Shown one piece after another: positions 16,185-25,597 of a stretch of DNA of 38,116 nt. The position numbers and the translations under genes are program-made. Numbering within the stretch: position 1 is the stretch's first letter; every line of letters starts with the position of its first letter. This stretch comes from Deltaproteobacteria bacterium (lineage in GTDB: Bacteria > Desulfobacterota > Binatia > Binatales > Binataceae): assembly GCA_021801125.1 (NCBI GenBank), contig JAJYYI010000060.1, positions 1-38,116 of the forward strand. Direction: 5' to 3'. Under the pieces are notes generated by a model. The model did no database searches and was not told where the DNA came from. It saw only the letters and a list, made by a program, of their open reading frames with translations.

Positions 16185-18020
16185 TTACTCGACGGTCACG
16201 GACTTGGCCAGATTTCGCGGCTGGTCAACGTCCGTGCCGCGATAGACCGCGATATGGTAGGCAAGAAGCTGTAGTGGAATAGTCATCAGAACCGGCGTGA
16301 GCATCCGCGAAATCTTCGGCGTCTGGATGACCTCTTCGGCGATCGCCTGGAGATCTTCGCTGCGCTGGTCGGTAACGGCAATGATACGCCCGTTGCGCGA
16401 CTCGACCTCGCGCAGGTTGGAGAGCGTTTTCTCGAACATCGCGTCGCGCGGAATAATCACCACGACCGGCATGTGCTCGTCGATAAGCGCGATCGGGCCA
16501 TGCTTCATCTCGCCGGCTGGGTAGCCCTCGGCATGAATGTAAGATATCTCCTTTAGCTTGAGCGCGCCCTCCAGGGCGACCGGATAATTGATTCCACGGC
16601 CTAGGTACAGGAAATCCGTCGCGGAGGCGAACTTCTTCGCAATTCGCTCGATCTCGCGCTCGGCGCCAACGATGGCCTCAATCCGCGAGGGAATCGCGAA
16701 CGCCGGCGCGAGAAGCTCCGCGGCCTGCTCCGGGTTCAACGATCGTCGCGCCAAGCCCAGATGAATCGCGAAGAGATAGAACGTTTCGATCTGTGCGATG
16801 AAGCACTTGGTGGTGGTGACGCTTATCTCCGGGCCGCAGCGCGTATAAAGGCGCGCGTCGGCGCGGCGGGCGATCGAGGAATCGATACTGTTGGTCAGGG
16901 CCATGGTCCAAGCGCCCCTCGTCTTTCCCTCCTCCATCGCTGCCATCGTGTCGGCCGTTTCACCCGATTGAGAAACGGCCACCAGCATCGTATTCCGATC
17001 GATTACGGGTGAGCGGTAGCGAAACTCTGCCGAGTAATCGACCTCGACCGGCACGCCGCATAGTTCCTCGATCATGAATTTGCCGATCAGCGAAGCGATG
17101 TACGAGGCGCCCGCGCTCACGATCACAAGCCTGCCGATCTCGTCCGCTCCGCCAGACGGCAAAAGGCGCTCTTCGAACTGCACCGTTCCTGAACCCAGAT
17201 TGGCGCGACCGCTCAAGGTGTCTATCCACGCCTGAGGCTGGTCCGCGATCTCCTTGCGCAGATAATGGCGATAACTGCCCTTGCCAACTCTTGCGGCCTC
17301 CCAGTCGATCCACCGCGGCTCGCGCGTCGACCGCTTGCCGTCGATGGTCGTTACGCGCACCGCGTCGGGCGTGATCTCGGCCACCTCGCCGTCTTCGAGC
17401 ACCAGGATGCGGCGGGTATGCTCGAGCAGCGCCGGAATGTCCGACGCGACAAAGTTCTCGCCCTCTCCAAAGCCGATCACCAGCGGCGTCGCCGTCTTAG
17501 CCGCGACCAAGGTCTCGGGTTCGTTGCGCGACAAGGCAACCAGCGAAAACGAGCCCCGAAGCCGGGTGATCACCTGGCGCATCGTGGCGGCCAAACCCAC
17601 GCCGTCCTTAAGTTGCCCCTCGATAAGGTGGGCGACGATCTCGCTGTCGGTGTCGGAGGAAAACCGATGGCCCTGCTCGCGTAGTTCCTCCATCAACTCG
17701 ACGTGGTTCTCGATGATGCCGTTATGCACGAGCGCGACCGGCCCGGCCCGATGGGGATGGGCGTTGCGCTCCGACGGGACGCCGTGCGTGGCCCACCGCG
17801 TGTGTCCGATCCCCACGCGCCCGCTAAGCGGCCGGTCGGCCAGCAGCTTCGCCAGGTTATCCAGCTTACCCGCGGCGCGACGGATAGCGAGGTCGCTATC
17901 GGCCGAAGGCAAGGTGGCGATTCCGGCCGAATCGTAGCCTCGGTACTCCAAGCGCCGCAAACCTTCGAGCAGAATCGGCGCCGCCTCCCGCGTGCCCGTA
18001 TAGCCGACTATTCCGCACAT
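16185..18020 (-). CDS. glmS: Glutamine-fructose-6-phosphate aminotransferase (isomerizing)
   Basis: From the ATG at 18020 the product is 611 residues, the usual length, and begins MCGIVGY, so Cys2 is the N-terminal nucleophile of the glutaminase domain after Met removal. A start 14 codons upstream would bury it and is rejected. The glutaminase domain (about 1-240) has LEYRGYDSAGIA, GHTRWATHG and NGIIENH. The isomerase half has two SIS domains with SQSGETADTMAA and EISYIHAEGYPAGEMKHGP, ending in the family-typical NLAKSVTVE. It makes glucosamine-6-phosphate, the first committed step to UDP-GlcNAc for peptidoglycan and lipid A. It lies 132 bp after glmU on the same strand and is probably in one operon. 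No ribozyme (glmS riboswitch) core was seen upstream. Confidence 0.97.
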   Translation of the reverse strand: MCGIVGYTGTREAAPILLEGLRRLEYRGYDSAGIATLPSADSDLAIRRAAGKLDNLAKLLADRPLSGRVGIGHTRWATHGVPSERNAHPHRAGPVALVHNGIIENHVELMEELREQGHRFSSDTDSEIVAHLIEGQLKDGVGLAATMRQVITRLRGSFSLVALSRNEPETLVAAKTATPLVIGFGEGENFVASDIPALLEHTRRILVLEDGEVAEITPDAVRVTTIDGKRSTREPRWIDWEAARVGKGSYRHYLRKEIADQPQAWIDTLSGRANLGSGTVQFEERLLPSGGADEIGRLVIVSAGASYIASLIGKFMIEELCGVPVEVDYSAEFRYRSPVIDRNTMLVAVSQSGETADTMAAMEEGKTRGAWTMALTNSIDSSIARRADARLYTRCGPEISVTTTKCFIAQIETFYLFAIHLGLARRSLNPEQAAELLAPAFAIPSRIEAIVGAEREIERIAKKFASATDFLYLGRGINYPVALEGALKLKEISYIHAEGYPAGEMKHGPIALIDEHMPVVVIIPRDAMFEKTLSNLREVESRNGRIIAVTDQRSEDLQAIAEEVIQTPKISRMLTPVLMTIPLQLLAYHIAVYRGTDVDQPRNLAKSVTVE

Positions 18021-18152
18021 ACGCCAACCGCGATTCGCGCAGCCGGACGTCCGTTTCGCCACTCTTGCGCGACTGCGGCGCCGCTGGACAGACCGGCCCT
18101 GCTTTGCATTTTACGCACCCTTATACACCCGGATTGCCTGCGCGGACTTACC

Positions 18153-19574
18153 CTAATCATGTTGCGGCCCTCGGTCCGAATGACGCCGGCGCCATTGGGC
18201 GGTCCAGCCCGGTTTTTCGCGCTGCGGATGGTCGCAAACCGCCAGCGCGCCGTCGCTTACGCTGCTGCGCACCGTAGTGCCGCTGGCGACGTAGACATCA
18301 TTGCCTACTTTGACCGGCGCGATTAGCTGGCTGTCGCATCCGACCATGCAACGGTCGCCGATCTGCGTCAGATGCTTGTCGTAGCCGTCGTAGTTCACGG
18401 TAATCACGCCGCATCCTATGTTGGTCTCGCGGCCAATGAGCACGTCTCCCAGATAGCTCAGATGGCTCGCCTTGGTGCCGCGACCCAGCCGCGCCTTTTT
18501 CGTTTCAACGAAATTGCCCACGCGATTTGCGCCTTCCAGTTCGGTGCCGGGCCGCAAATGGGCAAATGGCCCGATCTCGCACGAGTCTCCGATCCGGCAC
18601 TGCTCGGCGCGCACGCCGAGCTTAAGATGACAATCGTCGCCGATGATCACGTCGCGAAGCCAAGCACAACCTTCGATCCTGACGCGCGCGCCAATCTTCG
18701 ACTGACCAAAAATCTGCACGCTTGGCCCCACGACCGTGTCAGGGCCGATCTCGACGTCTTCACCGATATAGGCCGTCGCGGGGTCGATGAGCGTGACCCC
18801 CGAGTCCATCAGCCGAAGGTTAACTGTGTGGCGCAGCATTTCCTCCACCTCCGCTAGTTCCTGACGCGAGTTGATCCCGGCGAACTCGCGCGGTCTTTCG
18901 CACGCCCAGGCGTGGACCGAAAGCCCGCGACGGCGGGCGAGTCCGACAATATCAGTGAGATAATATTGGCTCTGGGCATTGTCAGCTTTAAGTTCACCGA
19001 GCGTAGCGCGCAGCGTGTCCACACTAGCCGCGTAAACGCCGGCATTGACCTCGCGAATCGCGAGTTCTTCCGGTCCCGCGTCGGCAGCTTCGACGACAGC
19101 GGCGACCGCGCCGCTGCCGTCGCGCACCACACGCCCGTACGAGGCCGGGTTGTCCACGGTGACCGTAACCAGCGACAGCGCCGCTTTAGCCCTGCGATGC
19201 GCTCCGAGAAAAGCGCTCAGCGTTTGCGCGCGCATCGCCGGCATATCCGCGTACGTGATCAGCACGTCGCCGTCGAATCGCTCGGGCAGCGCGGCAAGCC
19301 CTCGCCGGGCCGCGTCGCCGGTACCCAGCGGCCGCGGCTGAAGCGCGAAGCCAGGCTTCAGCGTGTCGAGCGCGCTTGCAGCGGCGGTTTTCACGGCCTC
19401 CGCCTGATAGCCGACAACGACCACCACAGGTTGCGCGCCTGCCGCCACGACCGCGCGCAACGCCCGCGCGAGCAGCGTGGTACCGCCAAGCTCGTGCAGG
19501 ACCTTGGCCTTGCTCGACTTCATCCGCGTGCCCTCTCCGGCCGCCAACAAGATTGCTGCCGTCGGTCGATGCAT
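18153..19574 (-). CDS. glmU: Bifunctional GlcNAc-1-phosphate uridyltransferase / glucosamine-1-phosphate acetyltransferase
   Basis: The 473-residue product has the nucleotidyltransferase signature LLAAGEGTRM (9-18), with a nearby Lys in SSKAKVLHELGG, in the N-terminal half. The C-terminal half is a left-handed beta-helix of hexapeptide repeats (IGEDVEIGPDTVVGPSVQI, then IGPFAHLRPGTELEG, NFVETKKARLG and HLSYLGDVLIG), including the acetyltransferase His. It catalyses the last two steps to UDP-GlcNAc. The ATG at 19574 is preceded by GTGGAGG five bases upstream. An in-frame GTG four codons earlier lies in the ribosome site itself, so it is rejected. The last 20 residues are Arg-rich and extend beyond the fold. 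glmS follows 132 bp downstream. Confidence 0.96.
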   Translation of the reverse strand: MHRPTAAILLAAGEGTRMKSSKAKVLHELGGTTLLARALRAVVAAGAQPVVVVVGYQAEAVKTAAASALDTLKPGFALQPRPLGTGDAARRGLAALPERFDGDVLITYADMPAMRAQTLSAFLGAHRRAKAALSLVTVTVDNPASYGRVVRDGSGAVAAVVEAADAGPEELAIREVNAGVYAASVDTLRATLGELKADNAQSQYYLTDIVGLARRRGLSVHAWACERPREFAGINSRQELAEVEEMLRHTVNLRLMDSGVTLIDPATAYIGEDVEIGPDTVVGPSVQIFGQSKIGARVRIEGCAWLRDVIIGDDCHLKLGVRAEQCRIGDSCEIGPFAHLRPGTELEGANRVGNFVETKKARLGRGTKASHLSYLGDVLIGRETNIGCGVITVNYDGYDKHLTQIGDRCMVGCDSQLIAPVKVGNDVYVASGTTVRSSVSDGALAVCDHPQREKPGWTAQWRRRHSDRGPQHD

Positions 19575-19832
19575 ACGAGCCTCCACGTTAACCTTATAGC
19601 CTACGCAATTTCTGCGCCTGAGCGCGAGTCCGCAGGACCGTCGAGTCCTGGGTAACCATCGACGCTCGTCGCTTCACTCTGGATAACTAGAATAGCGCCA
19701 AGACAGCCGCTCCAACGCGCTGCCGCGATTAAACGCGCGCTCGCTCCGGCGCTTCGAAGGCGAGAGAGCCCCAGCTTCGGCACCGGTTCGCGCGTCAAAG
19801 AGGAAAGCCTCCCACCCTGGGAAAAACGCGGC

Positions 19833-20123
19833 TTAGGAACGCTTCTTCTGAAACAGGGCCTCAAGCTTATCGCGCGCGCTATCCTGACCTTTCGCCGACG
19901 CCGACGGCCGGTCGCCAGCCAGCGCGAAGTACTCGCAAAAGTTGGCGCGCTCCTTGTCGACAACCCTTTCGGCCATCGGCTCCCGACACTGGTTATGGTA
20001 AGTTTGGTCGTAAAATTTACAGTTGCGGCAGCAATGCAGAGGGCTGGAGCAGCGCGGGCATTCGTCGCGAAAGCCTACTCGTATAATACCGGCCAGGGAA
20101 AATCCGCACGACCAACAATTCAT
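19833..20123 (-). CDS. Cysteine-rich conserved hypothetical protein (zinc-ribbon-like)
   Basis: The 96-residue product has nine cysteines. C3-x2-C6 (CWSC) and C22-x2-C25 (CPRC) look like a zinc ribbon. C31, C32, C35, C46 and C63 lie in a second unit, read as LHCCRNCKFYD, YHNQCREPMAERV and ANFCEYF. I recall similar short proteins as conserved but uncharacterised in several deltaproteobacterial-type genomes. The C-terminal 30 residues are polar and probably flexible. There is no signal peptide, so it is cytoplasmic. It lies about 260 bp upstream of glmU on the same strand. A metal-binding or nucleic-acid-binding role is an inference from the cysteines only. Confidence 0.75.
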   Translation of the reverse strand: MNCWSCGFSLAGIIRVGFRDECPRCSSPLHCCRNCKFYDQTYHNQCREPMAERVVDKERANFCEYFALAGDRPSASAKGQDSARDKLEALFQKKRS

Positions 20124-20372
20124 CGTACGCCAGTTGCTGGTTTGCTCGTCTTTTCAGTCCATCGGCCGTTCATTCGTATGCGCCAGGCGCCTTATCTAGC
20201 GGGAGCCAAAGGCCGCCATGCGCTCGGGCGCCGACAATGCCGCTGTCCACGCAAGTCTAAGGCCTAACCGGCTAAACCAGCAAGAGCTTGGCCAAAGCTG
20301 AACGGCGAGCGACCGTTTGCCCAGCGTCAGACGGCTGATAGCATGAGGTTGAGAGTTGGGTTTTGGGTTTGA

Positions 20373-21275
20373 ATGCTTAAACATATCGATGCGTTTGCCC
20401 ATTATTTAGCCGGGACGGTCGCTGCGGCGACCAACACGGTCAAGAGCTATCGCGCCGACCTTATCAGCTTTCGCGCCTTCATGTTGGAGCACGGGTTCGC
20501 ATCAGATCGCGCCTCGGCTGAGGTTGCCGTGGAAGGGATTGAGACCGATCATATCCGGGCCTATTTGGCCAATCTGATAAGGCAAGGCGCGCGCCGCGCG
20601 ACCGTGCAGCGTCGTCTGGCGGCGCTTAAGGCTTTTTTCCGTTATCAGCAAACGCTTAACGGGTTGGCCGACCCCGCGCGACGGCTGCGCGCCGGCAAGC
20701 GGGAGGATCGGTTGCCCACAGTGATGCAAGAGGCCGACGTAAACAAGCTTCTCGCAGACGCCGAGAACGGCACGAGTAAGGCGGCGCTTCGCGATCACGC
20801 GCTATTCGAAACCCTGTACGCCTGCGGGTTGCGGGTGAGCGAGCTTACCGGACTGAATTGGCGTGACATAGACGAAGACGCAGGCGTGGTGCTCGTACGG
20901 CGCGGGAAGGGCGGCAAGGACCGGTTAGTCCCTATCGGCGAACCGGCGCTGGCGGCGCTCGAGCGCTGGCGCAAGGTGCAACAGCCTGCCTCGCACGATG
21001 ATCCGGTGTTCACCAACCTGCGCGACCAGCGGCTCACCACGCGCAGCGTGCAACGGATGATGTCGCAGCGGTTGAAGCGGGCAGAACTTAACACCAGCGC
21101 CACACCGCATGGCCTTCGCCATTCATTCGCGACCCATATGCTTGACCATGGCGCCGACCTGCGCACGATTCAAGACTTGCTCGGCCATGCCAGCCTTGCC
21201 ACTACCCAACGATACACACAGGTCAGTATCGCCCGTCTCAAGGAGGTGCATCGCCGTGCACATCCGCGCGCCTGA
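20373..21275 (+). CDS. xerC: Tyrosine recombinase XerC
   Basis: The 300-residue product has a SAM-like N-terminal DNA-binding domain (about 1-95) and a catalytic domain with the full active site: R154 (CGLRVSEL), Lys in [12 protein letters not shown] (179-182), H246-x2-R249 ([12 protein letters not shown]), H272 (LGHASL) and nucleophile Y281 (TQRYTQV). Length and the location upstream of hslVU point to the chromosomal XerC, which resolves chromosome dimers at dif, and not to an integrase of a mobile element. No att site or repeats flank it. The ATG overlaps a TGA (TGAATG). Its 3' end overlaps hslV by 20 bp, so translation is probably coupled. Confidence 0.94.
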   Translation: MLKHIDAFAHYLAGTVAAATNTVKSYRADLISFRAFMLEHGFASDRASAEVAVEGIETDHIRAYLANLIRQGARRATVQRRLAALKAFFRYQQTLNGLADPARRLRAGKREDRLPTVMQEADVNKLLADAENGTSKAALRDHALFETLYACGLRVSELTGLNWRDIDEDAGVVLVRRGKGGKDRLVPIGEPALAALERWRKVQQPASHDDPVFTNLRDQRLTTRSVQRMMSQRLKRAELNTSATPHGLRHSFATHMLDHGADLRTIQDLLGHASLATTQRYTQVSIARLKEVHRRAHPRA

Positions 21276-21816
21276 ACCAAGCGGGGTCGCCCACGGCACC
21301 ACAATCGTCGCAGTCCGGCACGCCGGCGCGGTGGCGTTAGCCGGCGACGGCCAGGTCAGTATCGGCAATACTGTGGTGAAACACTCCGCGCGCAAGGTCC
21401 GCAGGCTGCACAACGAAAGCGTGCTGGCAGGCTTCGCGGGCTCTACGGCCGACGCCTTCACGCTGTTCGACAGGTTCGAGAGCAAGCTGCAGGAGTTCAA
21501 CGGCAGCCTCAGACGCGCGGCGGTCGAGCTCGCTCGCGACTGGCGAACCGACCGTATCCTGCGGCGCCTGGAAGCGATGATGATCGTTGCCGACCGTGAA
21601 AATACCCTGTTGCTCTCCGGTCTGGGCGACGTTATCGAGCCGGACGACGGCGTGATCGCGATCGGCTCGGGCGGAAACTTCGCGATGGCCGCCGCACGCG
21701 CGCTTTTGCGCTATAGTCCTCAGCTGAGCGCTCGTGAAATAGCGCAAGCCGCGATGACCATCGCGGCCGAGATTTGCGTCTTCACCAACCGGCAATTCAC
21801 GATTGAAGAACTCTAA
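21256..21816 (+). CDS. hslV: HslV peptidase subunit of the HslUV protease
   Basis: The 186-residue product starts at GTG 21256, ten bases after AAGGAGG. Longer starts lie inside xerC. The catalytic threonine is Thr15, the first T in [10 protein letters not shown], so a 14-residue propeptide must be removed. Further marks are [56 protein letters not shown] and AIGSGGNFA. HslV forms the double hexameric proteolytic core activated by HslU in the cytoplasm. The longer than usual propeptide (only the initiator Met precedes Thr in E. coli) comes from the overlap with xerC. hslU follows at once. Confidence 0.95.
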   Translation: MHIRAPEPSGVAHGTTIVAVRHAGAVALAGDGQVSIGNTVVKHSARKVRRLHNESVLAGFAGSTADAFTLFDRFESKLQEFNGSLRRAAVELARDWRTDRILRRLEAMMIVADRENTLLLSGLGDVIEPDDGVIAIGSGGNFAMAAARALLRYSPQLSAREIAQAAMTIAAEICVFTNRQFTIEEL

Positions 21817-21835
21817 TCCCATCGTGGCATCGGTT

Positions 21836-23212
21836 ATGGCAGCCCCGCAAATAATGACCCCTAGAGAAATCGTCTCCGAGCTGGATCGCTATATCGTGGG
21901 GCAGAGAGAGGCCAAGCGGGCGGTCGCGATCGCATTGCGCAATCGTTGGCGCCGCCAGCAGGTCCCCCCGGAGCTTCGCGATGAGATCGCGCCCAAGAAT
22001 ATCCTGATGATCGGCCCTACCGGGGTCGGCAAGACCGAAATATCCCGCCGTCTGGCGAGGCTCGCGCAAGCTCCTTTCCTCAAGGTCGAGGCGTCGCGCT
22101 ATACCGAGGTCGGTTACGTCGGGCGTGACGTGGAGTCGATCATTCGCGACTTGGTCGAGATCGCGGTAAAGATGGAGCGCGAGCAGGCGCAGACGCGCGT
22201 GGCGATCAAGGCGCGCGAGAACGCCGAGGAACGCCTGCTCAACATCCTTTACCCTCCGCCGGTGCGCGGTCGGCGCGCGCCGGGCGCTTCGGGCGAGGCT
22301 CTCGGAGCGGAGGCGGTGACAAGCAGTTCCTACCAAGAGACGCGCGAGAAGCTGCGCAAGATGCTTCGCGCCGGCCACATGGACGACCGCGAAGTCGAGA
22401 TCGAGGTTAGCGCTCAAGCGATGCCGATGGTGGAGGTGCTCGCGCCCCAAGGGATGGAAGAGATGGGGCTCAACATGAAGGAGCTGTTCAGCCAGTTCAT
22501 GCCCAAGCGTTCCAAACAGCGGCGCGTCAAAATCGCCGAGGCGATGAACTTGCTGACGCAGGAGGAAGCCGCGCGGCTAGTAGACATGGATCAAGTGGCG
22601 CGCGAGGCGATTCAACGCGCCGAGCAAAGCGGGATCGTCTTCGTCGACGAGATCGACAAGATCGCGGGGCGCGACGCCGCGCGCGGGCCGGACGTTTCGC
22701 GTGAAGGCGTCCAGCGCGACCTGCTGCCGATCGTCGAAGGCACGACGGTTAACACCAAGTACGGACCCGTGCGCACCGACCACGTCTTGTTCATCGCCTC
22801 CGGCGCTTTCCATACCTCGAAGCCCTCGGATCTGATTCCCGAGTTCCAGGGGCGCTTTCCGATTCGCGTTGAGCTAAGCGCGCTCACACGCGACGATTTC
22901 GTACGCATCCTAACCGAACCCGACAACGCGCTCACGAAGCAGTACACGGCCTTGATGGATACCGAGCATGTCGGGCTGACGTTCACCGAGGACGGTATCG
23001 CCGCTTTGGCGGAGATCAGCGCACAGGTCAACGCGCGCACCGAGAATATCGGCGCCCGGCGATTGCATACCGTTTTGGAGCGTCTGCTGGACGAGGTCTC
23101 CTTCAGCGCGCCCGAGATGGGCGGGCATAAGATCACCATCGATGCGCGGTACGTTCACGAACGGCTCGACCCGATCGTTCAGGACGAAGACCTTTCGCGC
23201 TATATCCTTTGA
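21836..23212 (+). CDS. hslU: HslU ATPase/unfoldase subunit of the HslUV protease
   Basis: The 458-residue product has [17 protein letters not shown] at its start, Walker A GPTGVGKT (60-67) followed by [15 protein letters not shown], an inserted I-domain (about 105-230), Walker [14 protein letters not shown], and the C-terminal RYIL tail that docks into HslV. Start choice is uncertain: ATG 21836 is used, but in-frame GTG 21824 and TTG 21803 (inside hslV) are possible, and no strong ribosome site marks any of them. It unfolds and feeds proteins into HslV. It lies directly after hslV; argB follows after about 157 bp. Confidence 0.96.
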   Translation: MAAPQIMTPREIVSELDRYIVGQREAKRAVAIALRNRWRRQQVPPELRDEIAPKNILMIGPTGVGKTEISRRLARLAQAPFLKVEASRYTEVGYVGRDVESIIRDLVEIAVKMEREQAQTRVAIKARENAEERLLNILYPPPVRGRRAPGASGEALGAEAVTSSSYQETREKLRKMLRAGHMDDREVEIEVSAQAMPMVEVLAPQGMEEMGLNMKELFSQFMPKRSKQRRVKIAEAMNLLTQEEAARLVDMDQVAREAIQRAEQSGIVFVDEIDKIAGRDAARGPDVSREGVQRDLLPIVEGTTVNTKYGPVRTDHVLFIASGAFHTSKPSDLIPEFQGRFPIRVELSALTRDDFVRILTEPDNALTKQYTALMDTEHVGLTFTEDGIAALAEISAQVNARTENIGARRLHTVLERLLDEVSFSAPEMGGHKITIDARYVHERLDPIVQDEDLSRYIL

Positions 23213-23369
23213 ATGGAGCAAGCGTGAGGTGAGCGCCGGTCTTCAGCTTGGCCGCCCGCAATACCCAACGCGCGCTTTAGCGGCCGCCGGCGCCACGCGC
23301 GGCTCCGCTCTTGAGGCGTCCGATGGTTGAGCTTTTGTCCTTTTTGTGGAAAGGTATGTCGCTTCCGAG

Positions 23370-24389
23370 ATGACGCGCAGCATGCAGGACTTGATTAAAA
23401 GGGCTGAAGTACTCATGGAAGCGCTGCCTTATATCCAACGCTTTCACGGCGCGACCTTCGTGATTAAGTACGGCGGCCACGCGATGGATTCGGCCGAGCC
23501 GAAGGCGAGCTTCGCGCGCGACGTCGTGATGCTCAACCTCATCGGAATAAAGCCGGTCGTCCTGCATGGCGGCGGCCCGCAGATTTCGTCGCTGATGGAA
23601 CGGATGGGCGTCAAGTCGCGCTTCGTCCGCGGGATGCGCGTGACCGATGAAAAGAGTATCGAACTCGTCGAGATGGCCCTGCAGCGAATCAACCAGGAGA
23701 TCGTTGCGCTCATCGCGCGCCAGGGCGCCAAGGCAGTGGGCTTGTCGGGCAAGGACGGCGGTCTGATGCGGGCGCGCAAGCTGCGGCTTGCCGGATTGAC
23801 CAAGGACGGCGAGTCGGGCCCGATCGACCTGGGGCTGGTCGGCGAGGTGGTCGAAGTCGATCCGAGCGTAATCCACACGCTTCATCAGGCCAACTTCATT
23901 CCCGTTGTCGCACCGGTCGGCTACGGCCGCGACGGTCTCACCTACAACATCAACGCGGACTCAGCGGCGGGCAAGCTGGCGGGCGCGCTCAAGGCGGACA
24001 AGCTGATTCTGATGACCGACGTCGAAGGAATCAAAGGACAAGACGGCAACCTGATCTCGACGCTGGCCATTTCGCGCGCGCGAAAGCTTATCGCCCGCGG
24101 CGTCATTTCCGCGGGCATGATCCCCAAGGTGGAATGCTGCATCGACGCGCTGCGCGCGGGCGTGCAAAAGACCCATATTATCGACGGACGCCAGCGTCAC
24201 GCCGCCTTGCTGGAAATTCTCACGCGCTCCGGCGTCGGCACCGAGGTTGTTGACGAAGAGCCGCGATCGGCGCGCCGTCCCCGCGTCGGCGCGCGCGCGG
24301 ACGCGTTGAACGCGCGTGGAGCCGTTAACCCGCGTAGCGGCGAAGGCCGCGTATCGGATGGATCGGCACCTGAGAGCACCGATGACTAA
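23370..24389 (+). CDS. argB: Acetylglutamate kinase
   Basis: The 339-residue product has the amino-acid kinase motifs FVIKYGGHAM, VVLHGGGPQIS (substrate glycine loop), MRVTDEKSIELVEMAL, NADSAAGKLAGALKADKLILMTDVEGI and GMIPKVECCIDALRAG. It phosphorylates N-acetylglutamate, step two of arginine synthesis and the usual point of arginine feedback. About 40 residues after the normal end (TEVV) form a basic, Ala/Gly/Ser-rich tail with no fold signal. The ATG at 23370 is used, with GGAAAGG about 15 bases upstream; a GTG eight codons earlier is also in frame. Its stop overlaps argD by eight bases. Confidence 0.95.
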   Translation: MTRSMQDLIKRAEVLMEALPYIQRFHGATFVIKYGGHAMDSAEPKASFARDVVMLNLIGIKPVVLHGGGPQISSLMERMGVKSRFVRGMRVTDEKSIELVEMALQRINQEIVALIARQGAKAVGLSGKDGGLMRARKLRLAGLTKDGESGPIDLGLVGEVVEVDPSVIHTLHQANFIPVVAPVGYGRDGLTYNINADSAAGKLAGALKADKLILMTDVEGIKGQDGNLISTLAISRARKLIARGVISAGMIPKVECCIDALRAGVQKTHIIDGRQRHAALLEILTRSGVGTEVVDEEPRSARRPRVGARADALNARGAVNPRSGEGRVSDGSAPESTDD

Positions 24390-25575
24390 CCGCGAAGTAG
24401 TTACGCTCGCCCACGGGGCTCTGATGGACGTCTACGCGTGCCTGCCAATCGCTCTGGCGCGCGGCGAGGGGGCGTATCTGTACGACGTGGAAGGCAAGCG
24501 CTACCTGGATTTTTTTTGCGGGTTGGCGGTAACCAGCCTCGGCCATGCTCACCCGGGCGTGACCAACGCCATCAGGGAACAGGCCGCGAGGCTGACGCAC
24601 GTCTCCAACGTGTTTCACACGGAATCCTCAGCGCGCGTGGCCGATGAGCTTTCGCGCAGATTCGGCGGCGGCCGCGTCTTTCTGTGCAACTCCGGCGCGG
24701 AGGCCAACGAAGCCGCGATCAAGCTTGCGCGCCGATGGGGGTCAAGTCAGGGTGGGCGGTACGAGATCATCACCGCGCTCAACTCCTTTCACGGCCGCAC
24801 GTTGGCGACGCTGGCCGCCACCGGACAGGAAAAATATCACGTCGGCTTTCAGCCGCTGCCGCAGGGGTTTCGCATAGTTCCGTTTGACGACCTTGCGGCC
24901 GTGCGCGCCGCGTTGCGCGACCAGACCGTCGCCGTAATGGTCGAGCCGATCCAGGGCGAAGGCGGGGTCGTGGTGCCGCGTGACGGGCGCTATCTCGAAG
25001 GGCTGCGCGAATTGTGCGACCAGCGTAAGATGCTGCTGATTTTCGACGAGGTGCAGACCGGTGTGGGGCGGACCGGAAAGTTTTTCGCCTACGAGCATTG
25101 GGGCGTGCGCCCCGACGTGGCGACGCTGGCCAAGGCGCTGGGCAACGGCCTGCCGATCGGCGCGGCGGTGGCTACACCTGAGGCCGCCTCGGGTATGACC
25201 GCTGGCGCCCATGGCAGCACCTTCGGCGGCAATCCCGTCTCGTGCGCCAGCGCGCTGGCCGTGCTTAGGGCGCTGGACGCGGACGGCGTGCTGGAAAACT
25301 GCGCCGCCGTCGGCGCCTATCTGATGGAGCGGTTGCGCGAGATCGCCAAGCGGGCCAAGACCGTCCTGGAGGTCCGCGGCAAAGGCATGTTGATCGGTAT
25401 AGAGTTACGCCACGAAGCGCGCTCGGCGGTGGAGTTTTGCCTTGAGCAGGGGCTGATCGTGAACGCCACGGCGGGCAACGTGCTGCGGCTTTTGCCGCCG
25501 CTTAATCTCTCGCGGGCACAGGCTGACGAAGGACTCGCGATTATCAGCCGCGCCTTGGGTGCCGCCCTAACTTAA
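24382..25575 (+). CDS. argD: Acetylornithine aminotransferase
   Basis: The 397-residue product is a class III PLP aminotransferase. It shows YLYDVEGKRYLDFFCGLAV, LCNSGAEANEAAIKLAR, the phosphate/ring motif LIFDEVQTGVGRTGKFFAYE and the Schiff-base Lys251 in LAKALGNGLP. It converts N-acetylglutamate semialdehyde to N-acetylornithine, and family members may also serve lysine synthesis. The ATG at 24382 overlaps the argB stop by eight bases. A second in-frame ATG at 24358 is less likely because it adds residues not seen in the family. argF follows after 22 bp. Confidence 0.94.
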   Translation: MTNREVVTLAHGALMDVYACLPIALARGEGAYLYDVEGKRYLDFFCGLAVTSLGHAHPGVTNAIREQAARLTHVSNVFHTESSARVADELSRRFGGGRVFLCNSGAEANEAAIKLARRWGSSQGGRYEIITALNSFHGRTLATLAATGQEKYHVGFQPLPQGFRIVPFDDLAAVRAALRDQTVAVMVEPIQGEGGVVVPRDGRYLEGLRELCDQRKMLLIFDEVQTGVGRTGKFFAYEHWGVRPDVATLAKALGNGLPIGAAVATPEAASGMTAGAHGSTFGGNPVSCASALAVLRALDADGVLENCAAVGAYLMERLREIAKRAKTVLEVRGKGMLIGIELRHEARSAVEFCLEQGLIVNATAGNVLRLLPPLNLSRAQADEGLAIISRALGAALT

Positions 25576-25597
25576 GGCAGAAGGCTGGCGACCAACG

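Noticed and set aside
20373-21275. XerC as the integrase of a mobile element
   Set aside because: Its size, active-site spacing and fixed position before hslVU fit the housekeeping recombinase; there is no att repeat, cargo or flanking tRNA.
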